NCBI GenBank assembly: GCA_000717735.1
Contig: JOBE01000060.1
Coordinates: 1 to 64,000, forward strand
DNA from: Streptomyces griseoluteus
GTDB lineage: Bacteria > Actinomycetota > Actinomycetes > Streptomycetales > Streptomycetaceae
Reading direction: 5' to 3'
Length of the DNA: 64,000 nucleotides
Shown here one piece after another: positions 8,327-18,636 of this stretch. The position numbers and the translations under genes are program-made. The number at the start of each line of letters is the position of its first letter. Position 1 is the first letter of the stretch. The notes beneath the pieces are model-generated. The model was not told where the DNA came from and ran no database searches. It saw nothing but the letters and a program-made list of their open reading frames with translations.

Positions 8327-10057
8327 GTGCTGGAGGAGATGCGGATACGGTCGCTCGGGGTCATCGACGACGCGGTGGTCGAGCTGTCGCCCGGCTTCAC
8401 CGCGGTGACCGGTGAGACCGGTGCGGGCAAGACCATGGTGGTGACCAGCCTCGGGCTGCTGCTCGGTGGCCGGGCCGACCCGGCCCTGGTGCGGATCGGC
8501 GCGGCCTCGGCCGTCGTCGAGGGGCGGATCAGGGTGCCCGAGGGCGGGTCCGCCGCCGTACGCGCCGAGGAGGCCGGGGCCGAGCTGGACGACGGGGTGC
8601 TGCTCGTCAGCCGTACCGTCTCGGCCGAGGGACGCTCACGGGCCCACCTCGGCGGGCGTTCCGTGCCCGTCGGGCTGCTCGCCGAACTCGCCGACGAACT
8701 CGTCGCCGTCCACGGTCAGACCGACCAGCAGGGCCTGCTCAAGCCGGCCCGGCAGCGGGGTGCGCTCGACCGGTACGCGGGCGAGGCCGTCTCCGTACCG
8801 CTCGCCGCCTACGCGGAGGCGTACCGGCGGCTGCGCGCCGTCACGGGAGAGCTGGACGAGATCACCACCCGGGCCCGGGAGCGGGCCCAGGAGGCCGATC
8901 TGCTGCGCTTCGGGCTCGGCGAGATCGAGGCCGTCGCCCCGCGCGCGGGGGAGGACACCGAACTCGCCGCCGAGGCGGAGCGGCTCGGGCACGCCGAGGC
9001 CCTCGCCTCCGCCGCCGCGCTCGCGCACGCCGCGCTCGCGGGTGTTCCCGAGGACCCCGAGTCCGTCGACGCCACGACCCTGGTCGCGGGCGCGGTCCGG
9101 GCCCTGGAGGGCGTACGGGCACACGACGCGGCGCTCGCCGCGCTGGCCGACCGGATGGGGGAGATCTCCATCCTGCTCGGCGACGTGGCCACCGAGCTGG
9201 CCGGGTACGCCGACGACCTGGACGCCGACCCGCTGCGGCTCGCCGCGGTCGAGGAGCGGCGCGCGGCGCTCACCCAGCTCACCCGCAAGTACGGCGAGGA
9301 CATCGCGACGGTCCTGGCGTGGGCGGAGGAGAGCGCGGGCCGGCTCGGCGAGCTGGACGGCGACGACGACCGCGTCGAGGAGCTCACCGCCGAACGGGAC
9401 CGGCTGCGCGACGACCTCTCGGTGCTCGCGCAGCGGCTCACCGACGCCCGCACCGAGGCCGCCGACCGGTTCGCCGACGCGGTCACCGCCGAGCTCGCCT
9501 CGCTGGCCATGCCCCACGCGCGCGTGTCCTTCGACATCAGGCAGACCGAGGACCCCGAAGGCGTCGAGGTCGGCGGCCGCCGGGTCGCGTACGGCCCGTC
9601 GGGGGCCGACGAGGTCGAGCTGCTGCTCGCCCCGCACCCGGGCGCCCCGCCGCGGCCCATCGCCAAGGGCGCGTCCGGCGGTGAGCTGTCCCGGGTGATG
9701 CTCGCCGTGGAGGTCGTCTTCGCCGGGGTCGACCCGGTGCCGACGTACCTCTTCGACGAGGTCGATGCGGGTGTCGGCGGCAAGGCCGCGGTCGAGATCG
9801 GCCGCCGGCTCGCCAAGCTCGCCAGGACCGCGCAGGTCGTGGTCGTCACCCACCTCCCGCAGGTCGCGGCCTTCGCCGACCGGCAGCTGCTCGTCGAGAA
9901 GACCAACGACGGCTCCGTGACCCGGTCGGGCGTCACCGCCCTGGAGGGCGAGGAGCGGGTACGGGAGCTGTCCCGGATGCTCGCGGGCCAGGAGGACTCG
10001 GAGACGGCCAGGGCCCACGCGGAGGAGCTGCTCGCCACGGCTCGGGCGGACGGCTGA
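8327..10057 (+). CDS. recN: DNA repair protein RecN
   Basis: This 576-residue SMC-like ATPase acts in double-strand break repair. It starts at GTG 8327 (MLEEMRIRSLGVIDD), matching the usual RecN N-terminus; ATG 8315 would add four residues. Walker A is FTAVTGETGAGKTM (residues 27-40). A long central coiled coil runs through about residues 150-380. The C-terminal head has the signature GASGGELSRVMLA, Walker B TYLFDEVDAGVGG and the switch VVTHLPQVAAFAD. Length is normal for the family. Candidate -10 placement suggests a leaderless mRNA. No LexA box was seen immediately upstream. Confidence 0.95.
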   Translation: MLEEMRIRSLGVIDDAVVELSPGFTAVTGETGAGKTMVVTSLGLLLGGRADPALVRIGAASAVVEGRIRVPEGGSAAVRAEEAGAELDDGVLLVSRTVSAEGRSRAHLGGRSVPVGLLAELADELVAVHGQTDQQGLLKPARQRGALDRYAGEAVSVPLAAYAEAYRRLRAVTGELDEITTRARERAQEADLLRFGLGEIEAVAPRAGEDTELAAEAERLGHAEALASAAALAHAALAGVPEDPESVDATTLVAGAVRALEGVRAHDAALAALADRMGEISILLGDVATELAGYADDLDADPLRLAAVEERRAALTQLTRKYGEDIATVLAWAEESAGRLGELDGDDDRVEELTAERDRLRDDLSVLAQRLTDARTEAADRFADAVTAELASLAMPHARVSFDIRQTEDPEGVEVGGRRVAYGPSGADEVELLLAPHPGAPPRPIAKGASGGELSRVMLAVEVVFAGVDPVPTYLFDEVDAGVGGKAAVEIGRRLAKLARTAQVVVVTHLPQVAAFADRQLLVEKTNDGSVTRSGVTALEGEERVRELSRMLAGQEDSETARAHAEELLATARADG

Positions 10058-10103
10058 GGCCGGGGATGTGGGGAGCAGCCCGTCTGATCCGCACGACCGG
10101 TCC

Positions 10104-10109
10104 TAGGCT
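10104..10109 (+). promoter_or_regulatory. -10 element, leaderless type
   Basis: TAGGCT is followed by six bases and then ATG 10116. No Shine-Dalgarno sequence lies between, so transcription probably begins at the start codon. Confidence 0.5.
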
Positions 10110-10115
10110 GGGGAC

Positions 10116-10847
10116 ATGATCAGGACACCGCTCAGGGCCGCCTCCTTCGTCGTCGCCGCCGGGGTGAGCCGGGCCGTGTACCAAGGGCTGCGGCGCAGGC
10201 CGGGCGGTGCGCGGTGGACGCGGACCAACCACGCGGGGCGGAGTGTCGATCTGTACGCCGGGCCCGCCGTCGCGCTCGGTGCGGCGGTCGGGGCGGGGAG
10301 CGGGCCCGCCGCGTTCGCCGTGCTCGCCGCCGGGGCGTGCGGGGCGTACGACGACGTGAACGGGGACCACCGGCGGGGCTTCCGCGCGCATCTCGCGGCG
10401 CTGAGGGACGGCGAGGTGACCAGCGGGGCCGTCAAGCTCCTCGGCATCGGCGCCGCGTCGCTCGTGGCCGGGGCGCTGCTCAAGGAACGGGCCGTGGACA
10501 AGGTCCTGGCCGGTGTCGTCATCGCCGGTACGGCCCATCTCGTCAACCTCGTGGACGTACGGCCGGGGCGCGCGGGTCTGACCGTGCTCGCGCTCAGCGC
10601 CCCCGGGCTCGTACGCGGCCCGCTCGCCGCCGCCCCGATGGGGGCCGCCGCGGCGGTCCTCGGGGACGACCTCGGCGAGCGCACCATGCTGGGCGACATG
10701 GGCGCGCACGCGCTCGGCGCCGCCGTCGGCAGCGCCGTCGCCGCCGGGAACGGGCGGCTCGGTCTCGCCGCCCATGCGGTGGGCCTGATCGCAGCCGCGG
10801 CCTGGGGGGAGCGCGAGGCATCCTCGCGCGCTCACCCGAGTGAGTGA
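10116..10847 (+). CDS. MraY/WecA-like polyprenyl-phosphate sugar transferase-like membrane protein
   Basis: This 243-residue multi-spanning membrane protein starts at ATG 10116. Motifs recall the MraY/WecA/TagO family: a GAYDDVNGD segment (Asp-Asp pair), a NLVDVRPGRA loop and LGDMGAHALGAAVG near the C-terminus. It is shorter than typical WecA (about 350) and several family residues are missing, so it may be a reduced or diverged member. The family transfers a sugar phosphate to undecaprenyl phosphate. A GT4 glycosyltransferase lies directly downstream, which would fit joint action on a lipid-linked sugar. Confidence 0.7.
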   Translation: MIRTPLRAASFVVAAGVSRAVYQGLRRRPGGARWTRTNHAGRSVDLYAGPAVALGAAVGAGSGPAAFAVLAAGACGAYDDVNGDHRRGFRAHLAALRDGEVTSGAVKLLGIGAASLVAGALLKERAVDKVLAGVVIAGTAHLVNLVDVRPGRAGLTVLALSAPGLVRGPLAAAPMGAAAAVLGDDLGERTMLGDMGAHALGAAVGSAVAAGNGRLGLAAHAVGLIAAAAWGEREASSRAHPSE

Positions 10848-10956
10848 ACCCGTCCGCTGAGTCACTGAGCCGTACGCCTTCCGTACAGGGGAACGACGCC
10901 ACTTCGGTGCCGGAACGTGCGTACGGTCCAGGGTGGGGACTGGCATCCTTGGGCGC

Positions 10957-12045
10957 GTGACACAGCTCCGTACGGTCCAAGTGCTGGGCGGCGGCAGCGC
11001 GGGCAGCAGCGCGCACGTCCGATCACTTGCCTCGGGGCTCGTGGCGAGGGGCGTGCGGGTGACCGTGTGCGCCCCTCCCGAACTCGACCACGTCTACGAC
11101 TACCTGGGTGCCGGCGCGCACTTCGTGCCCCTGCCGCGCCTCGGTGACCCCGCCACGGTCACCGCGCTCCGCAACGCCTGCATCGGCGCGGACGTCGTCC
11201 ACGCCCACGGCCTGCACGCCTCCGTACGGGCCGCGCTGGCGCTGTCCGGCACCGGTAGTGGCGGGCGGACGCCGCTCGTGACCACCTGGGACAGCCGGCA
11301 CCACGTGCACGGGGCGCGCGGCGGAGTGCTGCGGCTCCTGGAGCGCAAGACCGTACGGGCCGCGACCGTCGTCCTCGCCACCTCCTCCGAGCTGGTCGAC
11401 AGGGCCCGGCGGCGGGGAGCCAGGGACGCCCGGCTCGCGCCCGTCACCGTGCCGGCCGCGCGCGGGCCCGTATGCCTCCACGACGGCAAGGCGCGCGCCG
11501 AACTCGGCGCCGTCGACCGGCCGTTGCTGATGGCGGTGGGAGCCCTCGAACGGGGGCGGGGGTACCGGACACTGCTCGACGCCGCGCGGGAATGGCGGGA
11601 GCTCGATCCGCAGCCGCTGCTCGTCATCGCGGGGGAGGGGCGGGAACGGGCTGCCCTCCAGCGGCGGATCGTCGCGGAAGAGCTGCCCGTACGGCTGATC
11701 GGGCGCCGCGAGGACGTGGCGGAGCTGCTCGCCGCGGCGGACGTGGCCGTGCTTCCGTCCCGGTGGGAGGCGCGGTCGCTGCTCGCGCAGGAAGCGCTCC
11801 GGCTCGGCGTGCCCCTCGTCGCCACGGCGGTGGGAGGCGTGCCCGAACTCGTCGGGGACGCGGCGGAGCTGGTGCCGTACGGGGACGCGGCGGCGCTCGC
11901 GGGGGCGGTGCGGGGGCTGCTCGACGACGTGGAGCGGCGGATGGACCTGGCGGCGGCGGGGCGGGTGCAGGCGGGGTGCTGGCCGACCGAGGACGAGACG
12001 GTGGCGCATGTGCTGAGCGTGTACGACGAGTTGGTGGGGCGGTGA
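10957..12045 (+). CDS. GT4-family glycosyltransferase
   Basis: This 362-residue protein has a GT-B fold. The N-terminal domain begins VQVLGGGSAGSSAHVRSLA and has VVHAHGLHAS. The C-terminal domain has VAVGALERGRGYRTLL, VIAGEGRE and the family-4 motif LPSRWEARSLLAQEALRLGVP. The start is placed at GTG 10957; GTG 10933 in the same frame would add eight residues. The sugar donor and acceptor are unknown. The neighbouring WecA-like gene points to cell-envelope glycolipid or glycan work. It is convergent with the pucR-like gene. Confidence 0.85.
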   Translation: MTQLRTVQVLGGGSAGSSAHVRSLASGLVARGVRVTVCAPPELDHVYDYLGAGAHFVPLPRLGDPATVTALRNACIGADVVHAHGLHASVRAALALSGTGSGGRTPLVTTWDSRHHVHGARGGVLRLLERKTVRAATVVLATSSELVDRARRRGARDARLAPVTVPAARGPVCLHDGKARAELGAVDRPLLMAVGALERGRGYRTLLDAAREWRELDPQPLLVIAGEGRERAALQRRIVAEELPVRLIGRREDVAELLAAADVAVLPSRWEARSLLAQEALRLGVPLVATAVGGVPELVGDAAELVPYGDAAALAGAVRGLLDDVERRMDLAAAGRVQAGCWPTEDETVAHVLSVYDELVGR

Positions 12046-12109
12046 CGGTCCCCCCACCCCGCCCCTTCCCGAAACCCTGCCGGGAGCGGGGCCGGCTGAC
12101 CCGGGTGTT

Positions 12110-13738
12110 CTACGAAGTGTGGCGGCGGGCCCTCAGGGCCAGGGAGAGGGCCAGGACCGTCTGGGGGTCGTCCAGGTCCGTGCCCAGGAGTTCCGAGATG
12201 CGGGCCAGGCGGTTGTAGAGGGTCTGGCGGTTGAGGTGGAGTTCCCGGGCCGTCTCCGCCTTGCGGCCCGCGTGCGCCAGGTACGTCTCCAGGGTCGGCA
12301 GGAGCGGCGGGCGGGACGTGCGGTCGTGGTCCCGCAGGGGGCCGATCGCCCGGTCCACGAACGCCGCGAGGACCGTGTCCCCATGGAAGTGCAGGCGCCA
12401 CAGGAGAAGGTCGATGTCCAGGCGCCTGGCGTCGTACCAGGGCAGCTCCGACAGGCCCTGCGCCGCCGTCGCCGTCTCCGCCGCGTGCCGCAGGCCCGCG
12501 GAGGCCGCCGCCCAGCTGCCCGCGACGCCGACCACGACCACCGGCGGATGCACCCCCGAGCGTTCCAGGCCCGCCCGCTCCACGCCCGCGCGCAGCGCCG
12601 CCGCGACGCGGTCCGCGACCGCCGTGCGCTCCGACTCCGAGCGCAGACCGAGGAGCAGCGGTACCCGGCCCTCCACCGGGCGGACGCCCAGGAGGACCGG
12701 GACACCTACGGAGGCCAGTTCCTCCAGGACCGCGCGGGCCAGGAGCGCCCAGTTGCCCGAGGGCGAGAGTTCCGATGCCAGGCGCATCACCACCGGAAGC
12801 AGCGGGCCGTCGCCCGGCTTGAAGCCGAGGACCCGGGCCTGCGCCGGGGCGTCCTCGGCCGCGATCCGGCCCTCGGCCAGGTCGGTCAGGAAGTCGCCCC
12901 GGCCGCGCGCGGCCAGTTCCTCCTCCTGGCGCGCCTGCATGAGGACGACCGCGAGGAGGCCGGCCGCCCGTTCGGCCGCCATCCGGTGGACGGGGGAGAG
13001 GGCGCCGGAGACCGAGAGGAGGACGAGGCGGGCCCGTACGGACGCGGTGCCGGGGCCGCCGCCGGGCACGTCGACCAGGACCGTGCCGGTGGGCGGGCCC
13101 GATTCACGGGCCGCCCGCTGGCCGCGCAGTCCGTCCCACACCTGGAGCGGGTCGGCGGGTGCCGACTCGGTGCCCGCCGCGTAGAGCAGCTGTCCGTCGG
13201 CGGTCTCCAGGAAGACCGGGTTGGCGGCGAAGTCGGAGAGGATCCGCAGGACCTGCGGGATGCCGCCACCGCCGAGCAGCGCCTCGGTGCACTGCCGGTG
13301 GACCTCCTCGGCCTGGCGCAGGAGCGCGTAGTGGCCGTTGACGATCTCGGTGTGGATCTCCTCCGTGACGGCGACGAAGGGGACTTCGCGGTGCAGCTGC
13401 ACCAGCGGCAGGCCCGCCGCCCGAGCCGTCTCCACTATCGTCGCCGGGAGCCGGGCGAAGCGCGGGCCCAGTTCGACGACGAGGGCCGCGATGCCCCGGT
13501 CCGCGAGCCGGCGGACGAAGGCCCGCTGCTCGGCCGGACGGGTGCCCAGACCGAGGCCCGTCGTGAGCAGCAGCTCGCCGCCCTTGAGCAGCGACGCGAT
13601 GTTCGGCACCTCGCCCGCGTGCACCCAGCGCACCGTGCGGTGCAGCCGCTCGGCGCCGGCGACGACCTCCGGGAGCCCGCCGCGCAGCCCCGGGAGTTCG
13701 AGCGCCCGCTGCACGGTGATCCCGCCCTGATTGTCCAT
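12110..13738 (-). CDS. PucR-family transcriptional regulator
   Basis: This 542-residue protein starts at ATG 13738. An N-terminal PucR domain (residues ~5-130: TVQRALELPGLRGGLPEVVAG and ELGPRFARLPATIVETARAAGLPLV) precedes a central GGDEF-like/CdaR region. The C-terminal PucR helix-turn-helix reads TLETYLAHAGRKAETARELHLNRQTLYNRLARI (shown here only as a family mark, residues ~490-525). This group controls purine, amine or amino-acid catabolic genes. It is divergently placed from the permease/amine oxidase pair, which is therefore its likely target. Confidence 0.9.
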   Translation of the reverse strand: MDNQGGITVQRALELPGLRGGLPEVVAGAERLHRTVRWVHAGEVPNIASLLKGGELLLTTGLGLGTRPAEQRAFVRRLADRGIAALVVELGPRFARLPATIVETARAAGLPLVQLHREVPFVAVTEEIHTEIVNGHYALLRQAEEVHRQCTEALLGGGGIPQVLRILSDFAANPVFLETADGQLLYAAGTESAPADPLQVWDGLRGQRAARESGPPTGTVLVDVPGGGPGTASVRARLVLLSVSGALSPVHRMAAERAAGLLAVVLMQARQEEELAARGRGDFLTDLAEGRIAAEDAPAQARVLGFKPGDGPLLPVVMRLASELSPSGNWALLARAVLEELASVGVPVLLGVRPVEGRVPLLLGLRSESERTAVADRVAAALRAGVERAGLERSGVHPPVVVVGVAGSWAAASAGLRHAAETATAAQGLSELPWYDARRLDIDLLLWRLHFHGDTVLAAFVDRAIGPLRDHDRTSRPPLLPTLETYLAHAGRKAETARELHLNRQTLYNRLARISELLGTDLDDPQTVLALSLALRARRHTS

Positions 13739-13899
13739 GGGGCGGGACGCTACCCGCGTCCGTGTTCCGGCGACATCACCCTACGGTTACGAGGCCGGAC
13801 ACTTCGTACGCGGGGGCGACAACTCGTCGCCCCCTGGCGCGAATTGTGCGACCGCATGTCGATTGTGGCCTGCGTCACTCGCGAGGATGCTCTCGCGCC

Positions 13900-15417
13900 A
13901 TGGCAAAGAACTCCACCCCAGAGGTCCACCGGCTGAAGGCGAACTCGGTCGGTCTCGTCGGCGTCGTCTTCATGGCCGTGGCCACCGCGGCCCCGATCAC
14001 CGCGATGACCGGCAACCTCCCCATCGCCGTCGGCTTCGGCAACGGCACCGGCGCACCCGCCGGGTACCTCTTCGCGACGCTCGTCCTGACCGTCTTCTCG
14101 GTCGGATACGTGGCGATGGCCAAGCGGATCACGGCCGCCGGCGCGTTCTACGGCTACATCTCGCACGGTCTCGGCCGGATCGCCGGCATGGCCTCGGGCA
14201 TGCTCGCGGTCCTCGCCTACATCGTCTTCGAGGCCTCCATCGTCGGCGTCTTCGCGTACTTCGCCAAGACGACGGTCGCGGACCAGTTCGGCGTGGACGT
14301 GCCGTGGATCCTGTACGCGGCGGTCATGCTGGCCGTGACGGCCGTCCTGTCGTACTTCGACATCAACCTGACCGCCAAGGCGCTCGGCGTGATGCTGGTG
14401 GCCGAGATCGCGGTCCTCTTCGCCGTCGCCACCGCCGTACTCATCGCGGGCGGCGGCCCCGAGGGCATACCCGTCGAGCCGATCAACCCCGTGAACGCCT
14501 TCACCGGCTCCTCCGCCGGCCTCGGTCTCTTCTTCGCCTTCTGGTCCTGGGTCGGCTTCGAGTCGACCGCCATGTACGGCGAGGAGTCGCGCAACCCCAA
14601 GAAGGTCATCCCCCGCGCCACCCTCGTCTCCGTCATCGGCGTCGGCATCTTCTACATCTACGTCTCGTGGATGACGATCGCCGGCAACGGCCTGGCCGGA
14701 TCGGTGAAGCTGTCCGCCTCCGCCTCCCCCCTCGACCTGTTCTTCGCGCCCACCCAGAGCTTCATCGGAGCCTGGGCCGTCGACGCCTTCCAGTGGCTGC
14801 TGCTCACCGGCTCCTTCGCCTGCGGCATGGCCTTCCACCAGTGCGCCTCGCGCTACCTGTACGCCATCGGCCGCGAGGGCTTCCTCCACCCGGCGCTCGG
14901 CCGGACGCACGCCAGGCACGGCTCGCCGTACATCGCCTCCTACGTGCAGAGCGCCATCGCCGTCGGCCTCGTCGCCGCCTTCTGGCTCACCGGCCAGGAC
15001 CCGTACATCCACCTCTACACGCTGCTCGCGATCCTCGGCACGATGGCGATCCTCATCGTCCAGACCCTCTGCTCCTTCGCCGTCATCGGCTACTTCCGCA
15101 AGAACCACCCCGAGGACCGGCACTGGTTCAAGACGCTCACCGCCCCGCTCCTCGGCGGTGTCGGCATGATCGCCGTCGTGGTCCTGCTGATCATGAACAT
15201 GGAGACCGCGGCCGGACTGGCCGCCGACTCCCTCTTCTTCAAGGCGATCCCCTGGATCGTCGGCCTGGTCTTCTTCGGCGGCCTCGGCCTCGGCTTCTAC
15301 CTCAAGGCCAAGCGGCCCGAGCGGTACGAGATCATCGGCCGGATCGTCCTGGAGGACGCCGCCGAGCGCGACGAGGACACCCCCACCGCGCAGCCCGCCC
15401 CCGTGTCACAGATCTGA
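13900..15417 (+). CDS. APC-family amino acid/amine permease
   Basis: This 505-residue membrane protein has about 12 hydrophobic spans. The start is ATG 13900 (MAKNSTPEVHRLKANSVGL); the upstream in-frame extension reads through the promoter region and is unlikely. The N-terminal GLVGVVFMAVATAAPITAM segment is the APC helix I motif. FFAFWSWVGFESTAMYGEESRNPKKVIPR-type helix/loop is typical of amino-acid/polyamine antiporters. It probably imports the amine or amino acid that the next gene product oxidises, under control of the divergent PucR regulator. Confidence 0.88.
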   Translation: MAKNSTPEVHRLKANSVGLVGVVFMAVATAAPITAMTGNLPIAVGFGNGTGAPAGYLFATLVLTVFSVGYVAMAKRITAAGAFYGYISHGLGRIAGMASGMLAVLAYIVFEASIVGVFAYFAKTTVADQFGVDVPWILYAAVMLAVTAVLSYFDINLTAKALGVMLVAEIAVLFAVATAVLIAGGGPEGIPVEPINPVNAFTGSSAGLGLFFAFWSWVGFESTAMYGEESRNPKKVIPRATLVSVIGVGIFYIYVSWMTIAGNGLAGSVKLSASASPLDLFFAPTQSFIGAWAVDAFQWLLLTGSFACGMAFHQCASRYLYAIGREGFLHPALGRTHARHGSPYIASYVQSAIAVGLVAAFWLTGQDPYIHLYTLLAILGTMAILIVQTLCSFAVIGYFRKNHPEDRHWFKTLTAPLLGGVGMIAVVVLLIMNMETAAGLAADSLFFKAIPWIVGLVFFGGLGLGFYLKAKRPERYEIIGRIVLEDAAERDEDTPTAQPAPVSQI

Positions 15418-15458
15418 CCCCTTCAGAGCGGAATCCCCCTCTTCTCCAGGAGCGCCCC

Positions 15459-17114
15459 ATGGCACGCACCAACCCGATGCACCTCCTGAAGCGCCTCGCC
15501 GCCGAGCACGCCGACGCCCGACGGCTGAAGCTGCCCGTCGACGAGCTCCGCGGCATGCGGGCCGACGCCGCCGGGCGCCGGTCCCTCCTCAAGTACGCCG
15601 CCGCGGCCGGTGTCGCCGTCGGTGCCGGCGGGGCCGTCGGCCTGGGCGGTGCCGTCCCCGCCCGCGCCGGCACCCCGGACCGTCCCCTCGACGGCGCCAC
15701 CGCCCGGGTCGCCGTCGTCGGGGCCGGGATCTCCGGCCTCACCGCCGCCCTCACCCTCCAGGACGCCGGGCTCAAGCCCGTCCTCTACGAGGCCAACCCG
15801 TCCAGGGTCGGCGGCCGCATGTGGACGCAGCGCGGCCACTGGGCGTACGGGCAGACCTCCGAGATCGGCGGCGAGCTGATCGACACCAGCCACAAGAAGA
15901 TCCTGGAGCTCTGCCGCCGCTTCCGCCTCGACGTCGAGGACTTCCTCGGCGGCGGCCCCAACGGCGCCGAGGAGGTCCTCTGGTTCGGCGGCGCCTACTA
16001 CCCGCGCCACCAGGCCGACGAGGACTTCAAGGCGGTCTACCAGTCGCTGCGCCGCGACCTCTCGGAGGCGGGCGAGGTCTTCTGGAACCAGACCACCCCC
16101 ACCGGCACCGCACTCGACAACATGTCGATATACGAGTGGATCGAGACCCGGGTCCCCGGGGGACACACCTCCCCGCTCGGCAAGTTCATCGACGTCGCCT
16201 ACAACGTCGAGTACGGCGCCGACACCACCGAACAGTCCTCGCTCGCCCTCGTCCTGCTGATGGGCTACCAGACCAATCCCGGCAACTTCAACATCTGGGG
16301 GCTCTCCAACGAGCGCTACCACGTGGTCGGCGGCAACGACCGGCTCCCGAACGCCATCGCCGGGGCACTCACCCCCGGCACCCTGCGCCAGGGCTGGTCC
16401 CTGACCGCCGTACGGGCCAACGCGGACGGCACACAGACGCTGACCTTCACCGAGGCCGGCGCCACCCGGACGGTCACCGCCGACCACACGGTCCTGTGCC
16501 TGCCCCTGCCGATCCTCAAGCAGCTCGACTTCTCCCGGGCCGGGTTCGACCCGCTCATGACGAACCTGCTGCGCGACGCGCGGATGGGCTACTGCACCAA
16601 GCTCAACATGCAGTTCGGCACCCGCCCCTGGCGGGGGACCGGAGCCTGGCCGGGCGTCTCCGCCGGCGACTGCTTCACCGACAGCGAGGTGCAGCAGACC
16701 TGGGACACCACCAAGATCCAGGGCGGCACCGGCGGCATCCTCATCCAGTACGGCGGCGGCACCCTGGCCAAGGCCCTGAACCCGGCCGGGCCGTTCTCCA
16801 CCGAGTCCGACCCGTACGTGCGCGGCCTCGTCACCCGCTACCTCGCGGGCATCGACGCCTTCTTCCCCGGCACGTCCAGGGCGTACACGGGCCGCGCCCA
16901 GCTCTCCGCCTGGCACAAGAACCCGTACTCCCTCGGCGCGTACTCCTGCTGGCCCGTGGGCTACCTCCACCGGTACGCGGGGTACGAGGGCACCGCCCAG
17001 GGCAACGTCCACATCGGCGGCGAGCACTGTTCGTACGACTTCCAGGGCTTCATGGAAGGCGGGGCCACGGAGGGCGAGCGGGCCGCCAGGGAGGTGATCG
17101 AAGCCTTGAGGTGA
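15459..17114 (+). CDS. Tat-exported flavin amine oxidase
   Basis: This 551-residue protein starts at ATG 15459, preceded by CCAGGAG. The N-terminus has a twin-arginine motif [12 protein letters not shown] (residues ~41-52) followed by a hydrophobic Ala/Gly stretch, so it is probably exported folded with FAD. FAD-binding motifs: [17 protein letters not shown], the GG motif RVGGRMWT, and C-terminal [20 protein letters not shown]. It should deaminate an amine or L-amino acid to an aldehyde or keto acid, ammonia and peroxide. Substrate unknown. It lies 41 bp after the permease, as one operon. Confidence 0.88.
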   Translation: MARTNPMHLLKRLAAEHADARRLKLPVDELRGMRADAAGRRSLLKYAAAAGVAVGAGGAVGLGGAVPARAGTPDRPLDGATARVAVVGAGISGLTAALTLQDAGLKPVLYEANPSRVGGRMWTQRGHWAYGQTSEIGGELIDTSHKKILELCRRFRLDVEDFLGGGPNGAEEVLWFGGAYYPRHQADEDFKAVYQSLRRDLSEAGEVFWNQTTPTGTALDNMSIYEWIETRVPGGHTSPLGKFIDVAYNVEYGADTTEQSSLALVLLMGYQTNPGNFNIWGLSNERYHVVGGNDRLPNAIAGALTPGTLRQGWSLTAVRANADGTQTLTFTEAGATRTVTADHTVLCLPLPILKQLDFSRAGFDPLMTNLLRDARMGYCTKLNMQFGTRPWRGTGAWPGVSAGDCFTDSEVQQTWDTTKIQGGTGGILIQYGGGTLAKALNPAGPFSTESDPYVRGLVTRYLAGIDAFFPGTSRAYTGRAQLSAWHKNPYSLGAYSCWPVGYLHRYAGYEGTAQGNVHIGGEHCSYDFQGFMEGGATEGERAAREVIEALR

Positions 17115-17148
17115 CCCTCGGGCCGGTGGCCTTCGGACCCGGTGGCCC

Positions 17149-18537
17149 TCAGGCGGCCGGCGCGATGTTGTGGTTGAAGTGGAAGACGTTGTCGGGGTCG
17201 TAGGCGGCCTTGACCCGGGCGAGGCGCCGGTAGTTGTCGGCGCCGAAGCCCTCGACGACCCGCTTCTCGCCCTCGGAGCCGATGAAGTTCAGGTACACGG
17301 CCCCGGTCGACCACGGCCTCGCGTCGGCCCGCACGTCCCGCACCCACCGGATCGCCCGATCGTCGTCGGCCGGGTCCGTCCAGGTCGCGAAGGGATGGAC
17401 GGCCCAGGGCGCGGTACGCCACGGGATCGGGTCGTCGGGCCGGCCGGCCGCCACCGCGCCGCCCAGCGGGAACAGCACGTGCTGGCAGGCGGTGGGCGGC
17501 GGGATCTTCAGCGCCCGCTCGCAGTAGACGTCCACCGCCGCGTCGGGCAGTTCGCTCAGGTACTCCGCCGACCAGTAGTTCCGCAGGCCGGGCGGGTCGT
17601 CGAGCATGCACTGGAGGTCGGTGTAGGCGATGTCCATGACCACCTCGACCACGGGGCCGAGGGCGAGCAGCGGCGCCGAGAGCTCCCGGACCCCGGCCAC
17701 GGGGCCGGTGTACGTGAGGAGCGTGCCGCAGAGCAGCTCGCCGACGAGGTGCTCGGGGACGAACGGCGCGGGCGGCGCGGGGAAGTAGATGACCCCGCCG
17801 CCCACGTCGTCGGGGGCGGACCCGACGAGGTCGCGGAAGGCGCGCACCACCTCGGGAGCCTTCTCCGGCATGAAGAACAGCATCGCGATGCTCAGCTCCG
17901 GCAGGTCGTGCAGGCGCAGGGTGAGCGAGGTGGCCACCCCGAAGTTGCCGCCGCCGCCGTGCAGGGCCCAGAACAGCTCCGGGTTCTCCTCCGCGTCGGT
18001 GTGCACGTGCTTGCCCTCGGCGGTGATCAGCTCCGCCGCCAGGAGGTTGTCGCTCGCGAGGCCGAACTTCCGCTCCAGCCAGCCCGATCCGCCGCCCAGG
18101 GTGAACCCGCCGACGCCGGTCGTGGACGCCCGCCCACCGGTGGTGGCCAGCCGGAAGGGCTGAGTGGCGTGATCGAGCCGGCTCATGGTCGCGCCGCCCT
18201 CGACCCGTACCGTCATGTGCTCGGGGTCCGCGACGACCGCGTGCATCCGGCGCAGGTCCACGACGAGGCCGTCGGCCACGACGGACGTGCCGGCGACGCT
18301 GTGCCCGCCGCCGCGCACCGCGACGGGCAGCTCCGTCTCGCGGCCGAACAGGATCGCGTTGGAGACGTCCTCCTGGGTCGCGCACTGTGCGATGACGGCC
18401 GGACGCCGGTCGATCATGGCGTTGTGGACCACCCTGGCCTCGTCGTAGCCCGGATCACCGGGTACGAACACCTCACCGGCCAGATCCTCGCGAAGTCCGG
18501 CGAGAGCTGTCTTCGGGACGCTGATCTGGGGAGCCAT
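17149..18537 (-). CDS. FAD-linked oxidoreductase, PCMH/BBE type
   Basis: This 462-residue protein starts at ATG 18537. An FAD-binding PCMH domain carries [11 protein letters not shown] (the His that covalently holds FAD) and [27 protein letters not shown]. The position where bicovalent enzymes have a Cys reads Ala/Ser here, so flavin attachment is probably through His only. A C-terminal berberine-bridge segment ends [13 protein letters not shown]. No signal peptide is seen. Members oxidise sugars, alkaloids or other alcohols; the substrate is unknown. It is convergent with the amine oxidase. Confidence 0.88.
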   Translation of the reverse strand: MAPQISVPKTALAGLREDLAGEVFVPGDPGYDEARVVHNAMIDRRPAVIAQCATQEDVSNAILFGRETELPVAVRGGGHSVAGTSVVADGLVVDLRRMHAVVADPEHMTVRVEGGATMSRLDHATQPFRLATTGGRASTTGVGGFTLGGGSGWLERKFGLASDNLLAAELITAEGKHVHTDAEENPELFWALHGGGGNFGVATSLTLRLHDLPELSIAMLFFMPEKAPEVVRAFRDLVGSAPDDVGGGVIYFPAPPAPFVPEHLVGELLCGTLLTYTGPVAGVRELSAPLLALGPVVEVVMDIAYTDLQCMLDDPPGLRNYWSAEYLSELPDAAVDVYCERALKIPPPTACQHVLFPLGGAVAAGRPDDPIPWRTAPWAVHPFATWTDPADDDRAIRWVRDVRADARPWSTGAVYLNFIGSEGEKRVVEGFGADNYRRLARVKAAYDPDNVFHFNHNIAPAA

Positions 18538-18636
18538 CAGGAGGCCCCCCTTTCCGAGGGGGGGACAGGACCCTCCCAGCGTATTCCCGCGGACGGCTCC
18601 CGTCGCCTCAGCCGCCGTACGCCCCCCGGCTCGCGG

